Positions 19,425-31,834 of a stretch of 64,000 bases of DNA are shown here, piece after piece. Position numbers and translations under genes: made by a program. This DNA is from Diphasiastrum complanatum. Its lineage: Eukaryota > Streptophyta > Lycopodiopsida > Lycopodiales > Lycopodiaceae. The stretch's first letter is position 1. Every line of letters begins with the position of its first letter. The DNA is taken from contig CM055111.1 in assembly GCA_029204225.1 (NCBI GenBank), positions 48,459,594-48,523,593 of the forward strand, read 5' to 3'. The notes beneath the pieces are model-generated. The model saw only the letters and a program-made list of their open reading frames with translations. It made no database searches and had not been told where the DNA came from.

Positions 19425-20039
19425 TGTTGAAATATTGGAAAAATCTATCTAATGTTGTAAGTAGGGGTCCTAAAAATGCCAAAGATCAATTGAGCTCTTT
19501 TGGCTTAGTAAAGACTCATCTTAGAATAAAATATTCAAGGTAGGTAGAAGTAGAAACTCGAGCTACCATAGGAATTGCCATTTGTACTTTGCATGCCACA
19601 TTTAATGCATGAAAATACTAGGTGGCACAATTAGACATATTGAGGTGGCTTGAATAAGACTAGATAGCTTGAGAGGTGGATTCATAACTCCAATTCAACT
19701 CAAAGTAGGAGGAGAGTCCATGGATCTATATATATGTGATGTACTCTCATTGAGAAGATGATGATTTTTGTGTGTAATGCAAATTTGGAGACTAAGCTCT
19801 TTGTGCCCTCTCTCTCTACTCGAGTTTGTACATTCATATTCTCTCTCTAGCCGAGTTGAGGCATTTATTGTACTTAGTTTCATATTTTGCTAATAGATCT
19901 TGCTTGTAACACAATAATATTTCTTGTATGATCAGCTTTCCTATTGTCAATCAATGCTAGTTTGATCTTTATGGTATTATTGGGCTTAGGAGATCAAAAG
20001 TACATGTGTAGGGCATCCCACACGTGTGAATTTATCACA
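19425..20039 (+). repeat. Copia LTR related to family D
   Basis: Starts TGTTGAAATATTGG and ends ATTTATCACA. The first 60 bases resemble the D LTR start (55912): TCTATCTAATGTTG and AGGGGTC in the same order. The end shares TTAGGAGATCA, AAGTACA and CACACGTGTGAATT with the D LTR end. One exact CACACGTGTG is at 20019. No clear target duplication. The right side abuts gypsy pol directly, while the left side is not gypsy, so the original insertion has been rearranged. Confidence 0.6.
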
Positions 20040-21911
20040 TGATGCTCATGAACAATGTCTTGCGAGACTATAAGGGCAAGTTTCTCGTCAATTTTATTGA
20101 CGATATATTGGTTTTTAGTAAAGCGGTTGAGGAGCATGAGATTCATCTCAAGACCATTTTGGGAAAGTTACAAGCTTTTGTCTTGTATGCCAATGCTCAG
20201 AAGACAGAGTTATGTAAAATTCGTGTCGAGTATTTGGGTCACGTAGTGACAGTTGAGGGTATTTCGATTGACCCAGCCAAGGTGGCTGTGGTTAAGAAGT
20301 GGCCGAGGCCTGCTGATATATGCCAATTACAGTCTTTCTTAGGTTTTTGTAAGTTCTACCGGCGGTTTGTTAGGAATTATTCCTAGATAGCTGCTCCTTT
20401 AACAGACTAGTTAAGGAAAAACAACACTGTGGTTCGATGGGATGCTGAAGCTCAGCAACGTTTTGAGAACTTGAAGGAGTCTATGGCCACGGCTCCAGTT
20501 CTCAAGATTGTGGATACCCAGAAATCTTTTGACCTAGAGACGGATGCAAGTGGCATTGTCGTAGGTGCAATGTTGAGCCAAGAGGGTAGACCAGTAGCCT
20601 TTGAGAGTAAGAAGTTGACACCAGCTCAACAGAGATATCCTACACACGAGCAAGAGCTGTATGCAATTATACATGCGCAGGTGTGGAGACATTATTTATG
20701 CACCGAGTTTTATGTGAACATAGATCATCATACTTTAAGGTATTTTTGCACTCAGCCAGATTTGAAGGGCCGCCAAGCTTGGTGGGCCGAGCTGATGCAT
20801 GAATTTCATTTGGAAATTTGGTTCCGATGAGAGAAGGAAAATGTGGTCGCTAATGCACTATCGTTGGTACTGCATCAGATGAGCCTTGCCTATAGTTGAC
20901 AGTGATCTCATGGAAGATCAAGAGGGCTCAACAAAAGGACCCACATTGTCAATGTGTGTAGCCTATGCATGCAAGTTAGTCGACCAAGCAGAAGAGTCAG
21001 CCTCGCCTGTCGCTTCCATAGAGGAACACACTAGTACTTATTTGACATACACCGTGAAGGAAGGTATGTAGTTGAGAAAACGGAAAAGTATTCGTGCCAG
21101 ATGTGAAGGATCTTCATCGTAAGATACTTCATGAATGCCATGTTAGTCCCTGCGCAGGGCACCCTGGTATTGATAAGACCAGTGAGCTTTTGAGAAGGCA
21201 TTATTTCTGGCCACGATTGTAGTGGGATGTAAGAGAGTACGTCCAACGTTGCACGGCTTGTCAAGTGAATAAGGCCAAGAGAGTAAGTCCTCCGGGCTTG
21301 CTACATCCACTTGAGATACCTACAAGAAGGTGAGAAAGCATCTCTATGGATTTTATTGTTGGGCTACCCAAGACCCAGAATGGATTCAATTCCGTTATGG
21401 TAGTGGTAGACAGGTTTTTCAAGATGGCTCATTTCATCGCAACGACCAAGGAGGTCACAGCTCTGCAAGTGGTTGAGTTGTTTATTCAGAATATTGTTAG
21501 GTTACATGGTCTCTTGAAGTCCATAGTTTCTGACAGGGATCCCAAGTTTACGGGAAATTTCTGGATTGAGATGTTCGCCAAGCTGGGAACACAGTTGCGG
21601 ATGAGTAGCTATGAGCATCCTCAGATGGAGGGTCAGGTAGAGCGAGTGAATCAGATCTTGGAAGATATGCTTAGGGCATATGTGTGTAGTATGCAAACAC
21701 TATTGGAGTTCACGTAAAATTTAAAGAGACATGCGTCCACTGGATTGAGTCCATTTGAGCTCAATTATGGTTTCAGGCAATCATAGAGATTCCACATAAG
21801 GTACCTAGTGCTGTAGAGTTTTTGGCTCAAATGCAACAAAAGCAAGAGTTGGCACGAGATAACTTGTCCAAAGTTGTAGCTAGGGCAGAGAGTTATGCAC
21901 TCAATAATGAC
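20040..21911 (+). pseudogene. Decayed Ty3/gypsy pol (family B, copy 1)
   Basis: Begins in the RT palm with Phe-Ile-Asp-Asp-Ile-Leu-Val-Phe-Ser (the Tyr-x-Asp-Asp position, with Phe-Ile for Tyr-x). The thumb (Tyr-Leu-Gly-His, Phe-Tyr-Arg-Arg-Phe), RNase H (Glu-Thr-Asp-Ala-Ser-Gly), integrase zinc region (Cys-x2-Cys in Cys-Thr-Ala-Cys-Gln), Met-Asp-Phe-Ile, Ser-Asp-Arg-Asp and Val-Glu-Arg-Val-Asn follow. Stops at 20384, 20828, 21070 and 21715 and frameshifts break it. The RT N-terminus is missing at the LTR junction, and the sequence stops abruptly near 21911 before the chromodomain. It is clearly the same family as 29570-31834. Confidence 0.85.
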
Positions 21912-22211
21912 TGTAAAACACCAATTTAAATTTGGAAAATGTACTAGATCAGTAGATATGATAAACTTCAAGCAAAATTTTTGAATTCTAGGTGAAAAAT
22001 CACATCAAATCGTCAAAAATCCATTGATTTCCATCAAATCCTATGGAGAAAGTCCATAATCAAGATCAGTAGGCTGAAATCAAACCAAATTCAGAGAAGC
22101 CACTTCTTTGGAGGTAAATTCCACCACCTAGAAGTACAAAGCATGGAGAAAATACCAAAAAGCAAGGAAAAAACAAGAAGCAACTCCAAGTTCTGATTGA
22201 TGCAAAGCCTT
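21912..22211. other. Unassigned, possible minus-strand element leader
   Basis: No coding content recognised. It ends at a PBS-like sequence, so it could be the 5' leader of a minus-strand retroelement whose body is lost. Confidence 0.35.
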
Positions 22212-22223
22212 GCTTTGATACCA
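22212..22223 (-). other. PBS-like sequence
   Basis: Minus strand reads TGGTATCAAAGC, one base off the initiator-Met PBS and of the kind seen in copia I (55111). Confidence 0.5.
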
Positions 22224-22987
22224 CCATAAGAATTGCCAAGTGAAGATTCAACTAGATCCTATTGCATGCAACCAAAAGGACACCTGTGGAGAGAGGAGGG
22301 GATCCTAGCTTCATTGATCATAAAATCCAATAGGGAGATGGGCGAAATTCCATAGTATATATTCTCTCCCATGAGGAGAGAATATTTCTCTTCGGATTCC
22401 CATGCAACCTGAATAAGCAATTGACCTCATATTCTTGCATTATAGCAATCAAACACCATTCAAGTGCTCCTATGTCCAATTATAGGTCTAGGCCTATAAA
22501 GTACTACACAGGATACTATCCTAAGCATGCCAAACAAAGTAACAACAAAGAGAACGGGTGGTGGATAAACCAACCCAACCAAACCTAGATCGTACGGATC
22601 TAGCCCCCAAGCTATGGATCAATAACCGTCATGGAAGGAGGAATCACACTAGCAGCATGTAGCTACCAATCACAGAATCAAGCATACACTAGTGAGAGCC
22701 CAATAGGTATACTTATACCCTCCAAGGCCCATGCACCACTAGTAGTGCATTGTGACACCTCACTGGACAACTCTGCAACCTATCTAGGCCACGTCATCCA
22801 GTTTCCTAATGACTCGCTAAAAGACCCATACCAATTCCACCAACATGTGTTTAGACGTACAACCATTAATTATGACCATGTACACATAAGGGCCCCAATT
22901 CCCTTATATTCACAATTAACTTACGGGTTGTATGTCTATCGGTCTCTAGCATGGACACGCTATCCGAGACCATTCATGGGTATGACA
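22224..22987 (-). repeat. Probable gypsy-type LTR (minus strand)
   Basis: The right edge is convincing: minus strand begins TGTCATACCCATG directly after a purine tract (22988-23000). The left edge is set only by the PBS-like site and does not show the expected TG/CA end, so the length of about 764 bp is approximate. No partner LTR was found. Confidence 0.45.
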
Positions 22988-23000
22988 TTCTTCCCCCCTT
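22988..23000 (-). other. Polypurine tract
   Basis: Minus strand reads AAGGGGGGAAGAA immediately before TGTCATACC. The minus-strand frame ahead of it (GQN...GGKN-like, 23001-23040) resembles the decayed end of a gypsy pol. Confidence 0.55.
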
Positions 23001-23579
<579 letters not shown>

Positions 23580-23958
23580 GGCTCTCCATCTCCCTCCATC
23601 TCTCTCTCTTTCTCCTTCTCCTTTCCCCATATCCTTCTCCTCTTTCTCTCTTCCCCCTCTCTTCCCATCTCCTTTTACTCTTCTTCCTTCACTCCCTCTC
23701 TCTCCCCTCTCTCTCTCCATTCTCCTCTCTTCTTCTTCTTCTCTTCCAACTCCCTCCTTGTGCATGATAGTAGTTTGGTAATGATGTGTGAATGTGTTTA
23801 AGATTTCTTGTGTTTTTTGCAAGCTTTGTACAATTTTCTAGAATGCTAGTTTAATGCAAGAAGCCATCTCCAAGGCTCCTAGTTGGATTGGACCCGACTC
23901 GCCATTGTACTACACACGACACCAAGCCACTTCCTTTAGGCGGAACTAGGCTTAACAT

Positions 23959-23975
23959 TGGCGCCGTTGCCGGGG
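23959..23975 (+). other. Athila/Tat-type primer-binding site
   Basis: TGGCGCCGTTGCCGGGG lies one base after a CA-ending sequence (GCTTAACA at 23957). This primer site is characteristic of the plant Athila/Tat (Ogre) branch of Ty3/gypsy, usually assigned to tRNA-Asp. The sequence upstream, including the CT microsatellite, is therefore probably its 5' LTR, whose start I cannot place. No gag or pol of this branch is recognisable downstream. Confidence 0.75.
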
Positions 23976-24080
23976 AGCCAAATGGCTCTTCCTCTCACTA
24001 TTCTAGCTTTTTGGGCGTTTCTCTACTCTCCATTTTATGCTCACTATTGTTGATGTTTTGCTGTCCACCAGTCTGTCTCT

Positions 24081-24570
24081 GTGCATAACTTTGGAAATCT
24101 CCATACACTTCCAAAAATGCCATCTTAGTTTGCCCTCCTCACTGAAGACTTTCCTAATCTTGCTCTATGACATATCCAAGGGGAAAACCTAGATCATAAC
24201 AACTCAAAAAATTATTGCATTTTGAAAACTGGCACTTAAACTAATTTGCAGAGTTACTGTGTGTGACAATTTCTCGCCAATTTTTGTGCATAGCTTTGGA
24301 AATTTCCCTACACTTTCAAAAATGCCATCTTAGTTCACCGTCTTAACTGAAGACTCTCCTAATCTTGCTCTATCACATATCTAAGGAGAAAACCTAGATC
24401 ATAATAGCTCAAAAAGTTATTGCATTCTGAAAGCTGGCACTTATACTAATTTGCAGAGTTAGTGTCTATGACAATTTCTTGCCAGTTTTTGTGCATAGCT
24501 TTGGAAATTTCCCTACACTTCCAAAGATGCCATCTTAGTTCGCCCTCTTCACTGAAGATTCTCCTCCTTC
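24081..24570 (+). repeat. 205-bp tandem repeat, about 2.4 copies
   Basis: GTGCATA(A/G)CTTTGGAAAT starts at 24081, 24286 and 24491, exactly 205 bases apart. Each unit carries ATGCCATCTTAGTT, TCTTGCTCTAT and AACCTAGATCATAA. The third copy breaks off near 24570. It lies in what would be the leader of the Athila-type element. Confidence 0.85.
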
Positions 24571-24666
24571 AAATCAAATAACAAATCACTCTTCACATAG
24601 ATATCCAAAAGTCCGTGGCCAAGACAAATTGGCAACAATTGCAAGTAAATCTGTCTGTTTCTCCAC

Positions 24667-24842
24667 AGAGCTTGAAATCTAAGAAAGCTTCTTAATCCCA
24701 CATAAAAGCTATCAAACTTCGAAAAGAGCTTGAAATCTAAGAAAGGTTCTAAATCTCACATAAAAGCTACCGAACTTGGAAAAGAGCTTGAAATCCAAGG
24801 AAGCTTCTAAACCGCACATAAAAGCTACTGTTCTTGAAAACT
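24667..24842 (+). repeat. 58-bp tandem repeat, three copies
   Basis: AGAGCTTGAAATC(T/C)AAG starts at 24667, 24725 and 24783; each unit contains CACATAAAAGCTA. Confidence 0.85.
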
Positions 24843-26191
24843 AACTTCGGCCATGTATCTAAACTCAAATCGACAAGAAAAGAGAGTCGAACCATGTAGA
24901 AACCTCTGGAAACCCGCTTCAATCCAAATTCAAATATGCAATTATAGAGTTGAACAAGTTAGAAACCACTGGAGCAAGACACAATCTTGATTTCTTGTTA
25001 TATGGACATTCAAAAGAAGTGCCATCTCCAACTGCCAAAAACACATACATGCCATGCTCTCACTCAATGTTCAGCTTGAGATGGCCTAATCTGAGATGAC
25101 GAAATTTTCAAGTGAGAAATCAAACCGAATGAAACGCTATGTCAAGTAAACCAAACATTAAAGCCATGCTTGCATGAACAAGCCACACATAGATCTAAGA
25201 TAGAATATGTAAGAGAGTACAACTATTCAAAATGGGAACAACAAAGTTTTGAGAATGTGTAACACGACCCAGACCAGCTTCCATGACCCAATACATCCAT
25301 TTGATGGACCCAACATTCGAGGAGGAAAAATCGTGAAAGAAGCACAAATAGATTTTACTTATCTTCCAGAGATATTTCTACAACGATCTTTACAAGATTG
25401 CTTGGTTAGATGTCTTGCTAGAATTACTATAACTGATGAGCAAGCCTAAAAAGGTATCATAATCCAGACTGCATCGAAATAAACACATACTTCAACCTTG
25501 CCAGAACAAGCTGTGACGAAAACCCGGATCCAGAAAGAGTTGGGCCATCTATTCCTTCGAATGCTTCTTTTAGAGAATAATACTGCAATCCAAGAACTTC
25601 AGCTAAAGCTAAGAGCACTACCCGTACCAAGCTGAAAACTTGTCTTCCATACTTAGTGACAACTTCCTTGATTGTCCATACATCACCACTGCATTAGGAG
25701 GTGGCCACAGTGGCATCCTATGCCTCCACTCAAAGGTAAGGTTGCAGATACAACCAGAGAGCCAACAACCAACGAAAACACATAGATATGCCATTTAGTA
25801 AAAGACCCTCCTGGTAAAAGAAACATGCAAAGACCCATGGTAAAAGACTTGTGCAATACATGCACATGGGCCATCTGTCAAACCTGCAGCCTGCCTCAGA
25901 CTGAAAAGAAAATGATCTCTACACAAGAAACTGCAATATTTTTGTTCCATGCCATGCCAACACATGGGTGCTTTAAGTTTCAGAAAACCTGAAAACTACT
26001 CTTGGCTGAAATGGAAACCAGCAATTCTCCTACAAAGATGAGTAAGCACAATTGGGTATGCACAATGATACTTGACTGTAGCGCAGGCATTCCAAAGGGA
26101 GCCGAGAACCATGACTTAGCTTCCCAGCCTTCAACTCTTGCCATCCAAACCCACTTGACATACAAGCAGCCAACTTGCCAACAACGATTAG
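24843..26191. other. Stretch without recognised genes
   Basis: Only short frames, none with a domain I know. Probably internal sequence of the decayed Athila-type element, but this is not shown. Confidence 0.35.
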
Positions 26192-26500
26192 ACTTAACCA
26201 ACTTGAAGTTCCGAAAACCAACATTGAGATCCAACCTGGCGCCATGCCAGATCGGGGTCCCGATGTGGGTGACTTCCCTCCAAGCAAGCCGCCCGACACA
26301 CATCAAACTTAACCAACTCGAAGCTTTGTTACAAACGAGTAACATCCATTCCAAGCAAGCGGTCTAACTTACATCAGACTTAACCAACTGAAAGCTTCGT
26401 CACGAGCGCTGGAAGCCAACCTGGCGCCACGCCAGACTAGACAGCCATAAACAGGTAACTTCCACCCAAGCAAGCCATCCAACTCAGCCGACAAGTTAGA
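26192..26500 (+). repeat. Minisatellite with one deleted unit
   Basis: ACTTAACCAACT starts at 26192, 26307 and 26378. The first and third units carry CCAACCTGGCGCCA(T/C)GCCAGA and a CCAAGCAAGC block; the middle 71-bp unit lacks the GGCGCC part. Confidence 0.75.
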
Positions 26501-26590
26501 GCCTGTTCCCCAAGAGCTTAACCCATTCACGTTCATGCAAGGAACACTCAGAACCACAAGCCGCGACAGATATGGAGACAACGAGTTCCT

Positions 26591-26663
26591 GGACCGAATG
26601 GTCCCGGCCCTCATACCGTTGGCGCCATGGACCGAATGGTCCCGACGGCATACCGTTGGCGTT
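26591..26663 (+). repeat. 38-bp tandem duplication
   Basis: GGACCGAATGGTCCCG followed by TACCGTTGGCG, at 26591 and 26629. Contains the imperfect palindrome GGACCGAATGGTCC. Confidence 0.8.
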
Positions 26664-27039
26664 TCGGGATACAACCCTCAGCTATGTGCCAACTTAAAAA
26701 TTTTGAAGCGACCTTACAACTGGCGCTTTTACCGAACATTGAAACCCAGAAGGTAATCAGAGTCAGTTTGAGAAAAATCCCATTTTATTGATAACTCTGA
26801 GAAGGTTACATTTCAAGTGTGTGACCGACCCTAGTCTCCGGGGCGCTAGCATGCCAAGGCGAGAGCCATGACAACATTCCAGCAAGGGAGGCTGAGACTT
26901 GGTTGGAGCTCGCCCTGAGTCGCAACCTGCACTCCCCTATAGTATTGGTGGGATTCGGCACCCCCCCCTCATACCAAGCACTCTACCCAGGCTGGTAAAG
27001 CACGTTCTAAGATTTTCTCTTTCTAGAAAATCATTTTCT
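26664..27039. other. Unassigned stretch
   Basis: GC-richer than its surroundings. No feature recognised. Confidence 0.3.
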
Positions 27040-27292
27040 CTCTCTAGATTTTATTGATCCCCAGGCTTCCTTTAATCATGCCTAGATCGTGTGAGGTGAT
27101 TGCACATCGATCTGAGCTCTCTGGACTTCGCTAGAACCGATCAAAGATTTTCAGCCATAGGAACTTGGCGCCGGCTGGATTCTGGTCATAGTGGCGCCGA
27201 GAGTGGCACCGGGAGCAACAGGGGCGCTGCTGGCGCCGGGGACAATGCTGGCACCGGAAGTAAAGCTTATGAAGATAGCTTTACAACATCCA
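27040..27292 (+). repeat. GGCGCC-rich LTR fragment (plus orientation)
   Basis: Matches the reverse complement of about 32820-33030: TAATCATGCCTAGATCGTG, GGTGATTGCACATCGATCTG, CTTGGCGCCGGCTGGATTC and GTAAAGCTTATGAAGATAGC occur in the same order. Similarity ends near 27292, before the LTR end seen in the other copy, so this copy is truncated or recombined. Confidence 0.65.
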
Positions 27293-29569
27293 CCCCACCT
27301 TTATAAAATCTGATGTCCTCATCAGATGTCAGATTAAAGTAAAGGTGTCTCCCAATTAAAATAACTATACATTTAAACTACTTGGCACAGTACTCAATTT
27401 ACTGGCCACTTTTTATTAACATTGAAGCTGGCACACCACAAGTCAGAGGCTCAGCTCTTTCTACTGAAAAATTACATAACTTGAAAATATCTCTTTGTCT
27501 GAGAAAAGCGTAGATTTGATATCGCTTTCGTAAAACCCAAGAACCTTATTAACTGGTGACAGAGGCCTTTCTTTGAAATGTTCGCCTCTGTCGCTTTTGA
27601 CTTTCGACTTTGGAACTCCTTTGAGCTCCTGATTTGTCCTTGACGCATTTTGTGTTGAGCTCTCTGAGCTCCAGATTTGATCAGTTCCGCACAGGTATCA
27701 AGGCTCCCTGAGCCAAAGGATTTATCGTTTGATTGCCCACTTTATGGTCCACTCCGTGCCTTGTTGCTTATGCACGTTGATTTCTCTCCTTGTCCCAGCT
27801 TGATCTTGATACTTTTCCATCTTGGCTCTTTAAGGTAGGCAAAGATTGAGTACTCTGCAATGCACCTCTCACTCAGCTTGAAGTAGCTCTTTGAATCAGC
27901 CCAAATGTAACCATCGACCTCGTGGAAAGCCAAAGGGTCACACCAGTTTGATCCGCATACGAACTATCTCTTCGCGTTTGTTTGAAGCACCATGTCCGTC
28001 GCGCAAAGCTTGACTTTCACAATTCCATCACTGGTTAGTTGCCTCACAGTCAAAACAAGAAGTGTACATCGAGCTTGGCTTCAAGTAGCTCTCTTTGAAT
28101 CAGACACATGCACCCAGAGTTTGCACTAGTCCAATCTCAACGCGAAGTGTCCCTTAGCGTCCGTTCGAAATACCAAGTCTCTCATGCAAGACTCAACTTT
28201 CACAGTTCCTTCATTGATCAGCTGCCTTACACATAACACAAGCCAACATACTCATATGTTTCCTCATCATTGCTGGTCCAGAGAAAGCCTATAACAAGCT
28301 TTCCTTTCCACAACAAAAACTTGTCAACTTATTAGGTCCAAAGTTCGCCAGTCTCCTCGTGTGAGTATGGCTAGGTCACCTTGAATTTGCCCCTGTTTTG
28401 ATCAACTTTCATTCAAAATTTGCCCCAAGAGAGGTGTGTGTGATAGTTCCCCTCCACTTATAAAATCAGCTGATCGGACTTAGAGTAGAGTTCTTCGGAC
28501 AAGGAGCCTTTCCAACACTTTGCTTCCCATCTGCTAGGATTATGGCTCGATCCAACTTGTTGCCAATCTCTGAAGAGGATCCACACTTAAGTTTGGTAGA
28601 CACATGTGCATGGGGGAGAAAAAGTAGGTTTGCCACCTAGCATAACATGCATGCATGAGCATTAGGGACACTTGGCAATAGCATGTTAATGATTGTACAT
28701 ACCATATTCTACTTATTGGAGACTCCACGAGTTGGAGGTATGTGAGATTTGGGAATCATCCTTCTTCTTCATCAATATATCTTCTTGATCTGAATTTTTG
28801 TAGGTGGTCGGATTTGGATCTGATTTGATTTTGGTTGTTTCTTCCTCTTTTCTCATCCAATTTCGATGAGGTCAGTTGCAATATGATCCTTGGAGGAGGG
28901 CACTACTAGTCAGATCATTCCCATTTCAAATTTGGAGCAAATCTGAGCCAAGACAGCAAATAACCATTTGTAGGAGGGCGCTGGTTCTGATTTGTTCAAT
29001 CATTCATTTCTCTCAATTGAATTGACAGATTCAGGTGAAATCAAAGGCATAAGTCATCTATTACATAGGCGCTATCAACAGAAGCAACTAGAAGTCAATC
29101 TGATTTTGTTTTTTCAGATTTGATGCTTTCAATTGTAGTGGCCAGAAAATAGAAACTTTCTTTCCCTCAATTCATCTAAGAGACAAAGAGTAGAATTCAA
29201 GTGGATTGAATTTGGATCAAACTTATAATCCATAGCTTGCTGAGTTTTTCTATTCCAAGCTTGCATGAAAGTTGCATGTAAGCGGCAGCATGTTATAGTT
29301 TTTTTTTATGCATGTATATAAAGTTACACATGAGGGTATGTCTCATGTCTTAAAGGGGGGAGTGACCATTTGTTGAAAGTCCTCTTGTTACCTGTATGCA
29401 AATAAAGAGAATGGAGATTCAGTATTTGTGGTTGTGTTATGTGAATGTTGATTCCAGTTTTGATTCTTGTTTTTGTAATAATCAGCTAAGCGCACTTGCT
29501 AATGAACCACAAGAAACTTCATTTACATCTGCATTCCCTAGTGCACATGTTGTTTCATTACAGCCAAGA
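27293..29569. other. Stretch with weak repeats, no genes recognised
   Basis: Contains a degenerate duplication (AGCTTG..AAGTAGCTCT..TTTGAATCAG near 27878 and 28073, then TTGACTTTCACA near 28010 and a related CAACTTTCACAG near 28194). A purine run near 29354 (TTAAAGGGGGGAGTGACC) could be a polypurine tract next to an LTR start. No coding domain. Confidence 0.3.
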
Positions 29570-31834
29570 TGTGACCCAACAAGTGAGTTGGAGAAGTCCA
29601 TTCGCACTCAGTTTAAAAACGTGCTAATTAGTAATATGCCAGAGGGATTGCCGTCTAGACGAAACATGGAGCTCCATATTGAGCTCGTTTCAAGGGCAAG
29701 TCCGGTATGTAGGCCTCCTTATTGAATGAGCCTAAAAGAAGAAGAGGAAGTCAAAAAGATGTTGGAGGAGTATTTCAAGCTGGGGTACGTCCGTCCTAGT
29801 TATTCACCTTTCGCCTCTCCTATTTTGTTAAGTTTTTGCAAGTTCTACCAGCAGTTCATTAGGAACTATTCTAGGGTAGCTGCTCCTTTGATGGACCAGT
29901 TACGAAAAAACAACATTGTAGTTCGGTGGGTTGCTGAAGCTTAGCACAGGTTTGAGAACTTGATGGAGGCGCTGGCCACGGCTCCAGTTCTCAAGATTGC
30001 TGATACCCAGAAACCATTTGACCTAGAGACGGATGCAAGTGGCATTGTCGTAGGTGTAGTGTTGAGCCAAGATGGTAGATCTGCACAAGAGCAAAAGCTG
30101 TATGCGAGACATGCGCTCAAGGTATGGAGACATTATTTATACGGTGCCGAGTTTTATGTGTACACAGATCATCATACCTTAAAGTATTTTTGCACTCAGC
30201 CAGATTTGAAAGGCCGCCAAGCTCGGTGGGCCGAGCTGATGTAGAAATTTCGTTTGGAAATTCCGAAAAGGGAAGGAAAATGTGGTCGCTGATGCACTGT
30301 CGTAGGTATTGCATCAGATGAGCCTTGCCTGTAGTTGACAAGAGGAGATTAAGAGGGCTCAGCAAAAGGATCCACATTGTCAGCGTGTGTGGCCTATGCA
30401 TGCAAGTTAGTTGACCAAGCGGAAGAGTCAACCTCACCTGTCGCTTCCGTAGAGGCACACACCAGTACTTATTTGACATACACCGTGAAGGAAGGTATGT
30501 TGTTGAGAAACGGAAAAATATTCATGCCAGACATGAAGGATCTGCACCGTAAGACACTTCATGAATGCCATGATAGTCCCTACGCAAGGCACCCTGGTAT
30601 TGATGAGATCAGTGAGCTTATAAGAAGGCATTATTTCTGGCCATGACTGCAGCGAGACATAAGAGAGTATGTCCAGCGTTGCATGGCTTGTCAAGTGAAC
30701 AAGGTCAAGAGAGTAAGTCCTTTGGGCTTGCTACATCCACTGGAGATACCTACAGGAAGGTGGGAAAGCATCTTTATGGATTTTATTGTTGGTCTACCAA
30801 GGACCCAAGCGAGGTTGAACTACATTAAGGTAGTGGTAGACAGGTTTTCCAAGATGGCCCATTTCATCGCAACAACCAAGAGGGTCATAGCCCACAAGTA
30901 GCCGAGTTGTTCATCCAGAATGTGGTCAGGTTACATGGACTTTCAAAGTCCAGTGTGTCTGATAGGGATCCTGGGGTTACGGGTAATTTCTGGATAGAAG
31001 TGTTCACCAAGCTGGGAACACAATTGTGGATTAGTAGTCCGGAGCATTCTTAGAGGAGTGGCCAGACAGAGGGGGGTCAATTAGATCTTGGAAGACAACT
31101 TTCTGCATATGTTAGTGGTGCATAGATAGCCTAGGTGAAGCATTCACGCTAAGTAGAGTTTGTGTATAACGATAAGAGACATGCGTCCATAGGATTGAGC
31201 CCTTTTGAGCTCAACTATGGTTATAGGCCAGCTAGCCCAGCTACCATAGGAATTTCGTGAATGATGCCTTGCGCTGTGGAGTTTTTAACTCAGAGACAAC
31301 AAAGCTTAGAGACGGCATGAGCTAACTTGTCTCAGGCAGTGGCCAGGGCAGTGAGTTATGTTTGTGAGGACCGTACCTATCGGGAATTTGAGATAGGAGA
31401 TTGGGCATATTTACTAGTCCCTTCTAAGTCGAAGGTACTACGCACAAGAAAGTGTGCCAAGATTTCTTGACAATGACCAATCGTCTGGCCAAGGTGATAT
31501 TACTTGTAAGGATTACAATAATATGGCAAGAAAATCAAGAGGGAGATGCATCCAGTATCCCTTGTTAGCAAACTCAACCGAGGTTTTGCATGATGGCGAT
31601 AACTTGGTAGAAGTTCTTGTGTCTCTGGAGGAGACAGACACTACAGGTTATGGGCCAAAAAGAGTTCTAGATCGGAGGGAGTGACGATTGCAGAATTGTC
31701 TCCTCCAAGAGTAGCTAGTGACTTGGAAAGGGCTTCCATTGTCAAATGCTACCTGGGAGACATGATAGTGGTTGCAGAAGTCTCACCCAAAGTTTTTCAT
31801 CGAGGACTGATGACTTGTCAGAGGAGGGAAGGAT
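29570..31834 (+). pseudogene. Decayed Ty3/gypsy chromovirus pol (family B, copy 2)
   Basis: The plus-strand order is RT fingers (Leu-Pro-x-Arg, Ile-Glu-Leu, Val-Arg-Pro-Ser-Tyr-Ser-Pro-Phe), then an abrupt jump at about 29830 to the RT thumb (Lys-Phe-Tyr-Gln-Gln-Phe). The palm with the Asp-Asp motif is deleted. RNase H (Glu-Thr-Asp-Ala-Ser-Gly), integrase zinc region, Met-Asp-Phe-Ile and Ser-Asp-Arg-Asp follow. Near 31700-31790 there is a chromodomain-like block (Val-Thr-Trp-Lys-Gly-Leu-Pro, Ala-Thr-Trp-Glu). Stops and frameshifts are frequent. It ends at a purine tract (about 31818-31834) followed by TGTTAGAGCTGG. Closely related to 20040-21911. Confidence 0.85.

Noticed and set aside
24667..24842. 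Regularly spaced repeats as a CRISPR array
   Set aside because: Units are directly adjacent diverged 58-mers without unique spacers, in a plant nuclear context.
29340..29380. Purine run TTAAAGGGGGGAGTG as a definite PPT/LTR boundary
   Set aside because: No matching LTR, PBS or pol end could be tied to it; left as a remark only.
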